From positions 558,001 to 622,000 of the forward strand of contig NZ_JBHULT010000006.1 of assembly GCF_042684505.1 (NCBI RefSeq): a stretch of DNA of 64,000 nt, given 5' to 3'. Below, in pieces: positions 8,532 to 18,073 of this stretch. The first letter of the stretch is position 1. Each line of letters opens with the position of its first letter. Origin of the DNA: Salinimicrobium flavum (GTDB lineage Bacteria; Bacteroidota; Bacteroidia; Flavobacteriales; Flavobacteriaceae). Made by a program: the position numbers and the translations under genes. The notes beneath the pieces are model-generated. The model saw nothing but the letters and a program-made list of their open reading frames with translations, ran no database searches and had not been told where the DNA came from.

Positions 8532-9669
8532 ATTGGCCGGTCATTTTTAATACCTCCTCAATATAAACATAAAAATCGTCATGATGAGCCTGCTTTTCAG
8601 GCTTGGAAATATGTTCCCTGCCCAGTCTAACAATGATGAGATCATCTTCAGGAATAACAATCACATATTGACCAAAGAGGCCACGCATATAAAAGATATT
8701 TTTCCCCATCTTCTCTGCGAGCCAAATTCCGTAGCCAAAATGTGGGGAATCCTCAAACCTGGGTCTTATGGAAGTAGCTATAAATGCAGAGTCGAGGAGC
8801 TGTTCTCCATTCCATTTCCCGAAATCTTTGTAAAGTTTTCCAAAACGCGCCAAATCGCGGGCGTTGGAGGCTATGCAACAGTAAGCTTTTTCAAGTCCGC
8901 TCTCTTTGCTGTCCAGCTGCCATAGGGCATCGCTCCTCATCCCCATGGGTTTCCAGAAGCTTTCGCTGAGGTAGTTGGAAAGTTTTTTCCCCGTTGCTTT
9001 TTCCAGAATCATAGCTAACAGGCTGGTGTTTCCACTCAGGTATTCGAATTCTTCCCCCGGGCCTTGAACCACCTTCAGCGAAAGGACCTGCTCCCTGATG
9101 TCCTCCCCAAAATAAGCCCGGGCATTCATGGAAAACGGATTAAAATAATTCTCATCCCAGTTGAGTCCCGAAGACATAGAGGCAAGATCGCCTACCGTAA
9201 GCCGCCGATCGAACTGCGGAAAGTAATCTGCCACCGGCTGCTCCAGGCTGTCAATATATCCTTCAGAAATTGCCTTACCCAAAAGAGCTGCTGTAACACT
9301 TTTTGCGATTGAAAAGGAATTAGTCCGTGAGTCGGGTCCATATTCCTCGCGGTATTCTTCAAACCATATACTGTCATTCTTAATGATGAGAAAGGCAACG
9401 GTTTGTAGCTCTCTGTTGATCTTTTCCAGCTCCGGGGTAGGTGTCACCTGATTGTAATTCTGGTGCAAAGGCCATGGTTGGGGGTCTCCCGCTTCTATTT
9501 TACGGGTTTCAAATTCTGTATGATCGTCAATATGGGCGGTGGCATGCCCACTCAACCAGGTGGTTTTTATCGCTTTAAAAATATAGTCATAGTTGAAAGC
9601 ATAGATCAACAACACGGCTGCGACCAGAAAAAGGAGTATTCCCGTAAATATTTTTTTGAAGGTCTTCAT
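8485..9669 (-). CDS. Serine hydrolase of the beta-lactamase/PBP4-like family
   Basis: The 394-residue protein has an N-terminal membrane anchor or signal (IFTGILLFLVAAVLLIYAF) and a beta-lactamase-fold hydrolase domain. The nucleophile motif SxxK is SIAK in TNSFSIAKSVTAALLG, and the second motif is likely in the YLSGNTSLL region. It resembles class C/esterase-type serine hydrolases and probably acts at the envelope on an ester or peptide. Substrate is unknown. It is the last-but-one gene of a leftward run and overlaps the exonuclease gene. Confidence 0.88.
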   Translation of the reverse strand: MKTFKKIFTGILLFLVAAVLLIYAFNYDYIFKAIKTTWLSGHATAHIDDHTEFETRKIEAGDPQPWPLHQNYNQVTPTPELEKINRELQTVAFLIIKNDSIWFEEYREEYGPDSRTNSFSIAKSVTAALLGKAISEGYIDSLEQPVADYFPQFDRRLTVGDLASMSSGLNWDENYFNPFSMNARAYFGEDIREQVLSLKVVQGPGEEFEYLSGNTSLLAMILEKATGKKLSNYLSESFWKPMGMRSDALWQLDSKESGLEKAYCCIASNARDLARFGKLYKDFGKWNGEQLLDSAFIATSIRPRFEDSPHFGYGIWLAEKMGKNIFYMRGLFGQYVIVIPEDDLIIVRLGREHISKPEKQAHHDDFYVYIEEVLKMTGQYDQKDIIKEPVIPGH

Positions 9670-9681
9670 GCTTCCCGAAAC

Positions 9682-10158
9682 TTAAATGAAAAGTACCTGT
9701 TGCTTCTCGGGTCTTTCATGCTCTAACAGCCACTTTTTCCTCCACAAGCCGCCGGCATAACCCGTGAGGGAACCATCACTTCCAATAACCCGGTGGCAGG
9801 GAATAAGGATCCATAACGGGTTTTTTCCGTTTGCTGCAGCCACCGCTCTTATCGCCAACGGATTCCCGAATTCATTGGTTAGCTCTTTATAGGTACTTGT
9901 CTTTCCATAGGGAATGTTTTGTAGCAGCTTCCAGATTTTCTTCTGAAAATCTGTTCCTTCGGGGTTAAGTGTGAGATCAAAAATAGTCCGTTTTCCTGCG
10001 AAATATTCCTGCAATTGCTTTACGGCTGGTGCAAGTTCTTTGGGTACTTCAAGAGAAACCTCTGTATTATCTTGGGTAATAGATACCCGGGAGATCCCGT
10101 TCTTATCTCCTTCAATAGTGGCAGTTCCCAATGGAGTTTTCAAAAAGGTCTTATTCAT
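9682..10158 (-). CDS. ogt: Methylated-DNA--protein-cysteine methyltransferase
   Basis: The 158-residue suicide enzyme transfers alkyl groups from O6-alkylguanine (or O4-alkylthymine) in DNA to its own cysteine. The active site PCHRV is followed by the conserved IGSDGSLTGYAGGL. The wHTH-type DNA-binding segment (GKTSTYKELTNEFGNPLAIRA) precedes it, with the usual AAANGKNP. It overlaps the CNNM gene by 8 nt and is probably co-transcribed with it. Confidence 0.95.
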   Translation of the reverse strand: MNKTFLKTPLGTATIEGDKNGISRVSITQDNTEVSLEVPKELAPAVKQLQEYFAGKRTIFDLTLNPEGTDFQKKIWKLLQNIPYGKTSTYKELTNEFGNPLAIRAVAAANGKNPLWILIPCHRVIGSDGSLTGYAGGLWRKKWLLEHERPEKQQVLFI

Positions 10159-11227
10159 TTTTTTCTTCGTCTTTTTTTAAAAGTCCCATTTTTCGCGCTC
10201 GGCGTTCCCAGTTCTGCCTTGCCAGTACCTGCATATCTTCAACATTGTCACTTTCGTCCATGATCTCCAGCCCAAGCAAGGTTTCAATAATATCCTCCAT
10301 AGTGACCAGCCCAATATTATTTCCGTATTCATCTACGACAATGGCAAGATGGGTTCTTTTTTGCAGAAACCGGTCAAAAAGCTCAGGGACTGGCATTTCC
10401 TCAGAAATGATATGAATATCACGCTTTAAAGAAGCCAGGGGTTCAGGCCCTTTCTCGTCAATCATCTCCTCAAGTACCTCATCTTTTAGTATGAAGCCGG
10501 TAATATTAGCGGGGCGTTTGTTAAAGACAGGTATCCTTGAAAACTTCAGGTTCTTATGTGTTCTGTGGAATTCCTCTATTGTAGTGTTCTCATCTTCGGT
10601 TACAGCTACAGAAAATGGAGTCATCACGTCTTTAGCGGTGACATTTTTAAAAACCAGCATATTTTTTATGACTGTGGTCTCCTGTTCCTCAAAAATACCT
10701 TCTTCTTCGGCGACATCTGTAATTGCCATAAATTCTTCCCGGCTCATAGTGCTCACATGCGCCGATTTTCCAATAAGTTTCGTCGTGAGCATCATTAGCC
10801 ACAGGATCCCTGTATACTTCAGGAGAAAAACAAAGATCTTCAAGGTTTTTGCTGTGAAGTTCCCCAATGACTTCCAGTAGGTGGCTCCAATGGTCTTCGG
10901 GATTATTTCAGAGAGGACTAAAATAGCCAGGGTCATTAATGCTGAAACGATCCCAACCATGTTACCGCCATCACCAAATACTTTCTCGGCCTGAACCCCC
11001 ACGAGGATAGCTCCAACAGTATGGGCAACTGTATTGACGGTAAGGATGGCGATCAAAGGTTTATCTATATCCTGTTTAAAATGGGTAAGGGTTCGGGCAT
11101 ATTTTTTACCTTCCCTTGATTTCATTCTGATGTAGGAAGGGGTGATGCTCAAAAACGCTGCTTCCAGTATGGAACATAGAAATGAAAAGAAGATCGAAAT
11201 AAAAGCATACGTCAATAATAATCCCAT
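10151..11227 (-). CDS. CNNM/CBS-domain membrane protein (hemolysin-C/CorC family)
   Basis: The 358-residue protein has a four-segment DUF21 (CNNM) membrane domain (about 1-160), including the SEIIPKTIGA motif. It is followed by two CBS domains (about 200-320), the last ending in AIVVDEYGNNIGLVTMEDIIETLLG. Members are implicated in Mg2+/Co2+ efflux or homeostasis. The C-terminal CorC_HlyC domain found in longer paralogs is missing. The last residues overlap ogt. Confidence 0.88.
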   Translation of the reverse strand: MGLLLTYAFISIFFSFLCSILEAAFLSITPSYIRMKSREGKKYARTLTHFKQDIDKPLIAILTVNTVAHTVGAILVGVQAEKVFGDGGNMVGIVSALMTLAILVLSEIIPKTIGATYWKSLGNFTAKTLKIFVFLLKYTGILWLMMLTTKLIGKSAHVSTMSREEFMAITDVAEEEGIFEEQETTVIKNMLVFKNVTAKDVMTPFSVAVTEDENTTIEEFHRTHKNLKFSRIPVFNKRPANITGFILKDEVLEEMIDEKGPEPLASLKRDIHIISEEMPVPELFDRFLQKRTHLAIVVDEYGNNIGLVTMEDIIETLLGLEIMDESDNVEDMQVLARQNWERRARKMGLLKKDEEKNE

Positions 11228-11306
11228 AGTAACCTGCAGGTTTGGAAATCAAGATAACAAAAGTTATCAGGAAAAATGGCAGCGTTGATTTAAACTTAAC
11301 GTAGTA

Positions 11307-12287
11307 CTAGAACATGATTGAAATCAGGTCATCTTCAGAGATCTTGTTGAAGTATTCTTTTAAGTTAAAGGGTTCGAGTTTTGCCCTTATTTCTTCTTCC
11401 TCGTGTTTGGTATTCTCCAGGGCCTTTTCTATGGGATGAATGTCCCTTATATGAAAGAAATCTCCCGTAATCTTTACGTCCTTTATGATTCCGTGAACCA
11501 CATTCATGTTCATTTCGATGGTGCCACCCTCGGTACGGGCTCCCTGCTTAAAATTATATTCGGGGGAGTAGCCAAAATTCCATTCCCAGGTGCTGTATTT
11601 TTCATCCCTTATCTCCTGTATTTTGTTGAGGTCATCTTCAGTGAACTCATACAGACGGGCGTCCTTAAACTGGTTAATAATATACTGCATTATTTTATCG
11701 GTAAATTCATCCAGGCTTATCTTTACCGGTAGATGGTCACTAATGTTGGTGACCCGGTTGGGAACAGAACGAACGCCGCGGTCTTTATACTTGAGTGGAT
11801 TTACCTTCAAAGCGCCACTTATATCTGTCATTTCTGAAGAAAACAGCAGGGTTCCGTGATGCAGGACTTTGTTTTTGAAGACGTGCTCTGCATTACCCGA
11901 AAATTTCTTTCCTTCTATGGTTAGATCATTCCGGCCCTCAAATTTTGCGTTCACCCCCAGTTCTTTTAAAACTTCAATAATTGGTTTGGTATATCTCTGG
12001 AAATCGATCATTTCATAGCTGTCCCCGGTACGGGTAAACGAAAAGTTGAGGTTGCCCAGGTCATGATAGACCGCTCCACCACCAGAGAGACGTCGCACCA
12101 CTTTGATCCCGCGCTCTTTGACATATTCATGGTTGATCTCGGCCAGGGTGTTTTGATGTTTTCCAACAATTATCGCATTGTCATTACGCCAAAGCATGAA
12201 ACAATCTTCCTTAATGTGTTTGAATATATATTCATCTGTGGCTATGTTGAAATAAGGGTCGGTGGAATGGTGTTTTATGCAGAGCAT
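11307..12287 (-). CDS. lplA: Lipoate--protein ligase A
   Basis: The enzyme activates free lipoate with ATP and attaches it to lipoyl domains of 2-oxoacid dehydrogenases and the glycine-cleavage H protein. Motifs are FMLWRNDNAIIVGKHQN, VVRRLSGGGAVYHDLGN (the RRxSGGGxVxHD signature) and KFSGNAE. A C-terminal LplA accessory domain follows. I chose the ATG at 12287 (MLCIKHHSTDPY, 326 residues); a longer reading from TTG at 12314 would run into the likely promoter. Confidence 0.92.
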   Translation of the reverse strand: MLCIKHHSTDPYFNIATDEYIFKHIKEDCFMLWRNDNAIIVGKHQNTLAEINHEYVKERGIKVVRRLSGGGAVYHDLGNLNFSFTRTGDSYEMIDFQRYTKPIIEVLKELGVNAKFEGRNDLTIEGKKFSGNAEHVFKNKVLHHGTLLFSSEMTDISGALKVNPLKYKDRGVRSVPNRVTNISDHLPVKISLDEFTDKIMQYIINQFKDARLYEFTEDDLNKIQEIRDEKYSTWEWNFGYSPEYNFKQGARTEGGTIEMNMNVVHGIIKDVKITGDFFHIRDIHPIEKALENTKHEEEEIRAKLEPFNLKEYFNKISEDDLISIMF

Positions 12288-12311
12288 GAGCGGTGTTTTG
12301 TGGTTTTCCTT

Positions 12312-12319
12312 CAAAAATA
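12312..12319 (-). promoter_or_regulatory. Probable lplA promoter -7 element
   Basis: On the minus strand TATTTTTG (complement of CAAAAATA) matches TAnnTTTG, 24 nt before the chosen lplA ATG. This supports the shorter start. No well-spaced -33 TTG was found. Confidence 0.45.
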
Positions 12320-12471
12320 AGAAAGCTTGCGCTGAAAGCCGGAAAATTACGGTTATTTCTCAGCTCCAATTCATATGTGCCCTTGATCCAAAGAAAAAGG
12401 AAATGTTTATCTTGGGCTAAATTCTTTACCGGATTTTTCTTTCGAATTTATAACTGTTTAATCATCTTCAT

Positions 12472-14646
12472 ATGAAAAAATCTTTTTTATCCATTTTAAT
12501 GATCGTGCTGATATTCCATTCAGTACAGGCGCAGGATACCCGAAAGGAAGTCACTGCCGAAGATTATGAACAGGCCGTGAAATTCCTCAGGTTCAATACG
12601 AATCCCTTAATAGAAAGAGCTAATGTGAGACCTACCTGGCTGAAAGACGGGCGCTTCTGGTACCAGGTGTCAACTGCAGAAGGAACTGAATATGTACTGG
12701 TGGACCCAAAAACAGGAAAAAAGAGAACGGCATCTTCAAAAAATGAGCTTCTGGAGGGAATTCCTTCAGAAAGTAAAGCTGATGTTAAAGGGTCTGAAGT
12801 GGTCTCACCTGACCGAAAGAAGGTAGCTTTCATTCGTGACTGGAACCTTTGGATGAGAGATCTTGAAACCAACGAAGAAACTCAGCTAACTACAGACGGG
12901 GAGGAGAATTTTGGATATGCTACAGATAATGCCGGATGGAGAAAAAGTGATAAACCTATTCTTCTCTGGTCACCAGATTCAAAGAAGATCGCCACCTACA
13001 GGCAAGACCAGCGACATGTAAGTGATATGTACCTGGTGGAAACCACAGTGGGAGCACCAAAGCTCCAGGCATGGAAATATCCGCTTCCCCAAGATGAGGA
13101 AGTCATCAAAATTCACCGTGTAATTATAGAGGTTGAGGAGCCAAAGGTGATCCCCTTACAGGTGAAGGCAGACCCGCGTCGCGGAACCCTTTGTGATGAT
13201 ATATCATGTTCGGGCGCATTTGATGATAATTACTGGAATGAAGATGCCACACAATTGGCTTTTGTTTCCACCTCAAGAGACCATAAGGAGGCGAAACTGC
13301 GTATTGCCGATGCTAAAACCGGGGAAGTACGGGAGATTTTTGAGGAAGTAGTGGAGACCCAATATGAATCCGGGCAGGGGAGTATCAACTGGAAGTATCT
13401 GCCAAAGAGCAATGAGATTATCTGGTATTCTGAAAGGGATGGCTGGGGCCATCTTTACCTTTATGATCTAAAAACCGGAGACCTGAAACATCAGATCACG
13501 AAGGGTAATTTTGTAGTGACCCAGCTGGTGCATGTGGATGAAAAGAACCGCACCTTATATTTCGAGGCAAACGGAATGGAGAAGAGTAGAGATCCATATT
13601 TTTCACATTTGTACAAAGTGGATTTCAGCGGAAAGAACCTGAAAGTCTTAACTCCGGAAAATGCCAATCATCGTATCTCTTTTTCTCCCGATCATCAATT
13701 TTTCGTAGATAATTATTCCACCCCTAATACCCCTCCTGTGGCCGTGCTGCGCAACAGGAATGGAAAAGAGATTGCGGTGTTGGAAAAGGCTGATATTTCC
13801 CGTCTCGAGGCTTCGGGTTGGAAAGCTCCGGAACCAATTACTGTAAAATCTGCAGATGGTCAATGGGATCTTCAAGGCTTGATGTTTACCCCTACCCATC
13901 TGGATGAGAATAAAAAATATCCGGTGGTGAATTACGTCTATCCCGGTCCGCAAGGGGGAAGTGTTGGAAGCCGGAACTTTTCAGCGGCCCGAAGCGATCA
14001 TCAGGCTTTAGCCGAACTGGGTTTTGTAGTTATTCTTATAGATGGCTCCTGTAATCCAGGCCGTTCCAAGGCATTCCATGATGCCTGTTACGGAGATATT
14101 TCAGGTAATACCCTGGAGGATCAAAAGGCCGGAATTCGGCAACTTGCTGAAGAACATCCTTTTATAGATGCTGAAAAAGTAGGGATCTGGGGTCATTCCG
14201 GTGGTGGTTATGCAGCCGCCGCAGCGATGTTCAGGCATGGGGATTTCTATTCCGTAGGAATTGCAGAATCGGGTAATCATGATAACCGAAATTATGAAGA
14301 TGACTGGGGAGAAAGATATATTGGTTTAATGACGATGGGCGCAGATGGAGTTGATAATTATAACGAGCAGGCGAATCAGGTATACGCAGAAAACCTGAAA
14401 GGAAAACTATTGCTCGCCCACGGCGGACTCGATGATAATGTGCCTCCCTATAATACTTATTTGGTTGTTGACGCGCTCATAAAAGCCAATAAAGATTTCG
14501 ATCTTATTATTTTTCCCAACGCCCGTCATGGTTTTGGAGAGGATTCTTACTATATGATGCGCCGCCGCTGGGATTATTTCGTGGAGCACCTGCTTGGAGC
14601 TACCCCGCCGGCGAATTTCGAGATAGAACCGCCACAACGAAATTGA
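12472..14646 (+). CDS. Secreted S9 family peptidase (dipeptidyl-peptidase IV-like)
   Basis: The 724-residue protein has a Sec signal peptide (MKKSFLSILMIVLIFHSVQAQ), a DPPIV-type beta-propeller (about 100-470) and a C-terminal prolyl-oligopeptidase alpha/beta-hydrolase domain. The catalytic triad is visible: Ser in GHSGGGY near 576, Asp in GGLDDN near 654, His in NARHGFG near 684. Such enzymes remove N-terminal dipeptides (often Xaa-Pro) in the periplasm. It is divergent from lplA and closed by a bidirectional terminator. Confidence 0.92.
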   Translation: MKKSFLSILMIVLIFHSVQAQDTRKEVTAEDYEQAVKFLRFNTNPLIERANVRPTWLKDGRFWYQVSTAEGTEYVLVDPKTGKKRTASSKNELLEGIPSESKADVKGSEVVSPDRKKVAFIRDWNLWMRDLETNEETQLTTDGEENFGYATDNAGWRKSDKPILLWSPDSKKIATYRQDQRHVSDMYLVETTVGAPKLQAWKYPLPQDEEVIKIHRVIIEVEEPKVIPLQVKADPRRGTLCDDISCSGAFDDNYWNEDATQLAFVSTSRDHKEAKLRIADAKTGEVREIFEEVVETQYESGQGSINWKYLPKSNEIIWYSERDGWGHLYLYDLKTGDLKHQITKGNFVVTQLVHVDEKNRTLYFEANGMEKSRDPYFSHLYKVDFSGKNLKVLTPENANHRISFSPDHQFFVDNYSTPNTPPVAVLRNRNGKEIAVLEKADISRLEASGWKAPEPITVKSADGQWDLQGLMFTPTHLDENKKYPVVNYVYPGPQGGSVGSRNFSAARSDHQALAELGFVVILIDGSCNPGRSKAFHDACYGDISGNTLEDQKAGIRQLAEEHPFIDAEKVGIWGHSGGGYAAAAAMFRHGDFYSVGIAESGNHDNRNYEDDWGERYIGLMTMGADGVDNYNEQANQVYAENLKGKLLLAHGGLDDNVPPYNTYLVVDALIKANKDFDLIIFPNARHGFGEDSYYMMRRRWDYFVEHLLGATPPANFEIEPPQRN

Positions 14647-14672
14647 AATTAATTAACAAAGATGTATAAATA

Positions 14673-14697
14673 AAAACAGGAGTGAGACTCCTGTTTT
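14673..14697. terminator. Bidirectional terminator
   Basis: AAAACAGGAGT (14673-14683) pairs perfectly with ACTCCTGTTTT (14687-14697) around a GAG loop, between the convergent S9 peptidase and the small membrane protein gene. Confidence 0.8.
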
Positions 14698-14716
14698 AGA
14701 AAAAAATGAGGGACGC

Positions 14717-15184
14717 TTATTTCGCCGAAACTATCTTCTGCCATTTTATGGCTGTCTGAAGTAGTTTCTCCTTTTCGGTTACGGCGTTTTTTCCTTCCCT
14801 GTAGAAGATCACTTTTTCATAAGGCTCTTTTCCATTCTTCAGGGTAAGAGAGATCTCCTCCACATCATCAAGCAGGGTGGTGGTATGATTAAGATGGTAC
14901 TTTTTAACCACTTCTGCCGAGGTGACTTTATGTAAGTCAATTAGGTGGGTCTTTTTGTTTTCCGGGGTTAAAACCAGGAGTTTTTCCGCAGTTTTATCCA
15001 ATCCCAGAGCGAGTAAGGGGAGAAGATCAAGCTGTGAAAGATTCATGCCAACATTGGCCGCGGTTATTCTCATTTGTTTGGCAGTCTTTTTTTCCTGCAT
15101 GGACTGGTTATATATGAGGTAACCAATAGGAGTTATAAACAACAGTAATAACCCAATACCCAAAAGGGTGGATCCTGTATCCAT
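14717..15184 (-). CDS. Small membrane-anchored protein of unknown function
   Basis: The 155-residue protein has one N-terminal membrane segment (about 6-27, LLGIGLLLLFITPIGYLIY). A cytoplasmic-type domain rich in Lys, Glu and Leu follows (IDLHKVTSAEVVKKY, DDVEEISLTLKNGKEPYEKVIFYREG). The domain looks like a PH-like or small beta fold with a terminal helix, but I recognise no named family. It converges on the S9 peptidase. Function unknown. Confidence 0.7.
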   Translation of the reverse strand: MDTGSTLLGIGLLLLFITPIGYLIYNQSMQEKKTAKQMRITAANVGMNLSQLDLLPLLALGLDKTAEKLLVLTPENKKTHLIDLHKVTSAEVVKKYHLNHTTTLLDDVEEISLTLKNGKEPYEKVIFYREGKNAVTEKEKLLQTAIKWQKIVSAK

Positions 15185-15260
15185 TTTCTTTAATTATTTG
15201 TTTATGTATTTTTTAAATTGATCCTGAAAATAGTTGCTTAGAAGACAACCGGGTGTTCTA

Positions 15261-15611
15261 TCAGGTAAAAAAATGAGTGGGAAAGATGTATGCGGTTAAT
15301 TCTGATCTTAAGTCTCTTCGGAAGAAGTACGCAGATGTTGTATTCTTCGGGATACTTTCAGACACAATGCTGTCAGAAACTGAAGAAAAGCTTCCGGAGA
15401 AATAATTTTCAGAAGGATCTGAGATCTTTTGGAAAGGATTCTCCATGATAGCCCAGGTTGGACCCACGGGAATTGCGAAATTCGTTTCGGAAAACGGATC
15501 ATCAGAACGGAATTCTTCTGAAGTAAAGCCATAAGAGAACTCCCCACCTAAACTCAGGAATATGAGCAGGAGAATCAACATTTTACCCGGGATATGGGAA
15601 GCTTTTTTCAC
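15261..15611 (-). CDS. Possible small exported protein, unknown
   Basis: The 116-residue frame starts with a Sec-like signal (KMLILLLIFLSLGGEFSYG) followed by a Ser/Phe-rich tail (DDPFSETNFAIPVGP, SFSSVSDSIVSES). It has no recognised domain. It fills the space between the small membrane gene and hemB, both on the same strand. The composition is plausible for a real secreted protein, but homologs would be needed to be sure. Confidence 0.45.
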   Translation of the reverse strand: MKKASHIPGKMLILLLIFLSLGGEFSYGFTSEEFRSDDPFSETNFAIPVGPTWAIMENPFQKISDPSENYFSGSFSSVSDSIVSESIPKNTTSAYFFRRDLRSELTAYIFPTHFFT

Positions 15612-15650
15612 CCTCTAAAATTACGAAGAAAAAGGTTTCCTGCTGCTGCC

Positions 15651-16616
15651 CTATAATAATTTAACGGCGTCTTTGGCAAAGTAACTGGCGATCACATTCG
15701 CCCCGGCTCTTTTAATGGCCGTGAGCTGCTCCAACATCACGGCATCATGGTCAAGCCATCCTTTTTCTGAAGCTGCCTTGAGCATGGAATATTCACCACT
15801 CACCTGGTAAACCGCCACGGGTACTTGTACAGCCTCCCGAATGTCTCTCACAATGTCAAGGTAACATAAACCGGGTTTCACCATAACGATATCTGCTCCC
15901 TCTTCAATGTCCATCAGTGTTTCCCTGAGCGCTTCTTTGCGGTTGGAAGGATCCATCTGGTAAGTCTTCTTGTCCCCAAAACCCGGTGCAGAATCCAGTG
16001 CATCCCTGAAAGGACCATAAAAAGCCGAAGCGTATTTTGCGCTATAGCTCATAATACCCGCGTTGACATAATTCTCTCTTTCCAATAGTTCGCGTATGCA
16101 TTTTATCCTTCCATCCATCATATCGCTGGGGGCCACAAAATCTGCTCCGGCCTTAACATGGGAAAGTGACATTTTTGCCAACACTTCTGTAGTGGCATCG
16201 TTCACGATCTCTCCTTTTTCCACGATCCCGTCATGCCCGTAGGAGGAATAAGGATCTAGAGCAACATCTGTCATCACCAGCATCCCCGGTACAGAATCCT
16301 TGATGGTCTTAACGGCGCGTTGCATAAGTCCGTTTGGGTTTAATGCTTCAGTACCTTTGTTGTCTTTCAACTCATCGGGTACTTTCACGAAAACAAGTAC
16401 AGATTTAAGTCCCAGGTCCCAAAGTTCCTTTACCTCATGTTTTAAAAGGTCAAGGCTGTAGCGATAATAGTTGGGCATAGAGGCGATCTCTTCCTTCACA
16501 TTGGTACCTTCCACTACAAAGAGAGGAACGATAAAATCATCGGGAGTGAGGGAGTTTTCGCGCACAATGCTCCTTAAGGCTTCAGTGGTTCTTAATCTTC
16601 GGTTTCGTATTAGCAT
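15651..16616 (-). CDS. hemB: Delta-aminolevulinic acid dehydratase (porphobilinogen synthase)
   Basis: The 321-residue enzyme condenses two 5-aminolevulinates to porphobilinogen in the cytosol. The two Schiff-base lysines are in DGRIKCIRE and MVKPGLCYLD, and the metal/active-site region TDVALDPYSSYGHDGI is conserved. The Asp in place of zinc-binding cysteines suggests the Mg-type enzyme. It is the last gene of the leftward hem operon, 56 nt after hemF. Confidence 0.96.
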   Translation of the reverse strand: MLIRNRRLRTTEALRSIVRENSLTPDDFIVPLFVVEGTNVKEEIASMPNYYRYSLDLLKHEVKELWDLGLKSVLVFVKVPDELKDNKGTEALNPNGLMQRAVKTIKDSVPGMLVMTDVALDPYSSYGHDGIVEKGEIVNDATTEVLAKMSLSHVKAGADFVAPSDMMDGRIKCIRELLERENYVNAGIMSYSAKYASAFYGPFRDALDSAPGFGDKKTYQMDPSNRKEALRETLMDIEEGADIVMVKPGLCYLDIVRDIREAVQVPVAVYQVSGEYSMLKAASEKGWLDHDAVMLEQLTAIKRAGANVIASYFAKDAVKLL

Positions 16617-16672
16617 AATTCAAAGTTCAAAATTCAAGAATATTAATTTTTATATTTTTCTGACCACTGGAC

Positions 16673-17575
16673 CTAAACCCACTCCCTGGGATCTTTTAAG
16701 ACCTGCAATAATCTTTCTTCCTCGGTTCCTTTTTCCGGAAGATGGTCATACACCCATTGTACATGTGGCGGAAGGCTCATCAATATACTTTCAATACGGC
16801 CATTGGTCTTTAGCCCGAAAAGGGTGCCTTTGTCATGTACCAAATTGAATTCTACATACCTGCCGCGGCGTATCTCCTGCCACTCTCTCTGATGATCGTC
16901 ATAAGACAGGTTCATTCTTCGCTGAACAATGGGAGCATAAGCCTCTAAAAAGCTATTTCCCACATCGGTTACAAAGTTATACCATTCTTCTGCACTTTTT
17001 TCTTCGGAAGGTTTCAGGTAATCAAAGAACAATCCTCCTATGCCGCGTGCTTCATTCCGGTGAGAATTATAAAAATATTCATCGCATTTCTTCTTAAAAT
17101 CCGGATAGAATTGTGGATCATGCCTGTCACAGGCCGCTTTACAAACCTGATGAAAATGCTTTGCATCCTCTTCAAAAAGATAATAGGGGGTAAGATCCTG
17201 TCCTCCTCCAAACCAACTGTCTACAACAGACCCTTGTTTGTCATACATCTCGAAATAGCGCCAGTTGGCATGTACGGTGGGAACCATTGGATTTTTAGGA
17301 TGTAATACCAGACTAATTCCGCAGGCGAAAAAATCAACGTCCCCTACGCCAAAATGCACTTGCATTGCCGGCGCTAAAGGTCCGTGGACTTTTGAGATAT
17401 TCACACCGCCCTTTTCAAAGACGGCCCCGTTCTCAATCACCCGGGTACGACCACCGCCACCTTCTTTCCGGTTCCAGAGATCCTCCCGAAATTTGGCTTT
17501 GCCATCAATTTCTTCCAGGGCACCGGTTATGCTATCCTGCAGTTGCTCGATGTAGCTGTAAAACTTTGATTTCAT
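16673..17575 (-). CDS. hemF: Oxygen-dependent coproporphyrinogen III oxidase
   Basis: The 300-residue HemF decarboxylates coproporphyrinogen III to protoporphyrinogen IX using O2. Family signatures are VHANWRYFEM, WFGGGQDLTPYYLFEEDAKHFH and RRGRYVEFNLVHDKGTLFGLKT. The N-terminal GGGGRTRVIENGAVFEKGGVN is also typical. Use of the O2-dependent enzyme agrees with an aerobic host. It overlaps the preceding unknown gene by 4 nt, so they are translationally coupled. Confidence 0.97.
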   Translation of the reverse strand: MKSKFYSYIEQLQDSITGALEEIDGKAKFREDLWNRKEGGGGRTRVIENGAVFEKGGVNISKVHGPLAPAMQVHFGVGDVDFFACGISLVLHPKNPMVPTVHANWRYFEMYDKQGSVVDSWFGGGQDLTPYYLFEEDAKHFHQVCKAACDRHDPQFYPDFKKKCDEYFYNSHRNEARGIGGLFFDYLKPSEEKSAEEWYNFVTDVGNSFLEAYAPIVQRRMNLSYDDHQREWQEIRRGRYVEFNLVHDKGTLFGLKTNGRIESILMSLPPHVQWVYDHLPEKGTEEERLLQVLKDPREWV

Positions 17576-18072
17576 AATGGCGTTTCGAGTTTGTCGATAA
17601 AAATTAATTTTTCCTTCACTTCTTCAATTTCTGCCAGACTCTGAACTTTTACTGCTTCCGCTGTCATATGTTGTAGAACCGGTATGATCTCCAATTTTTT
17701 TCCGAAGGAATTATAAAACAGTTCTCTTCCTATCCTGTTATTGTGGATATCCATGTTTTTTGCAAGTTCGTCATTTGGCGAGAGCCGCTCATGAAGATCG
17801 GTTATCTTTTTGCTCCAGCTCATGGTTTTTTCAGGGGATTTGGAAACCGGTAAACAGTATTGACAGATCAAATAGTTCCACAGCGCGTGACGAAATGCGT
17901 TGGTCCTGTTGTCTTCATGGTGCAAATCTTTATAAAGATGATCGCACATAGCTACTGTTTTCCGGGTAGCTTTATAAGTGGGAAGGAGGTATAAAGGATA
18001 CCTTAAAAAGACACCCGAAAGAACCACGAGTTCCCTGGGATTAAGGCTCGCTATTCTTCTACCTAATACCAC
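17572..18072 (-). CDS. Unknown protein embedded in the heme operon (DUF6973-like)
   Basis: The 166-residue protein starts with GTG one base after the hemE stop and overlaps hemF by 4 nt, so it is firmly inside the hem operon. The segment NRTNAFRHALWNYLICQYC resembles the N-x-F-R-H-A core I associate with DUF6973-type proteins; this assignment is from memory. Further conserved-looking pieces are DIHNNRIGRELFYN and the HLYKDLHHEDN stretch. A hydrolase or phospholipase-like fold is possible. A link to heme synthesis rests only on position. Confidence 0.75.
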   Translation of the reverse strand: MVLGRRIASLNPRELVVLSGVFLRYPLYLLPTYKATRKTVAMCDHLYKDLHHEDNRTNAFRHALWNYLICQYCLPVSKSPEKTMSWSKKITDLHERLSPNDELAKNMDIHNNRIGRELFYNSFGKKLEIIPVLQHMTAEAVKVQSLAEIEEVKEKLIFIDKLETPL

Positions 18073-18073
18073 T

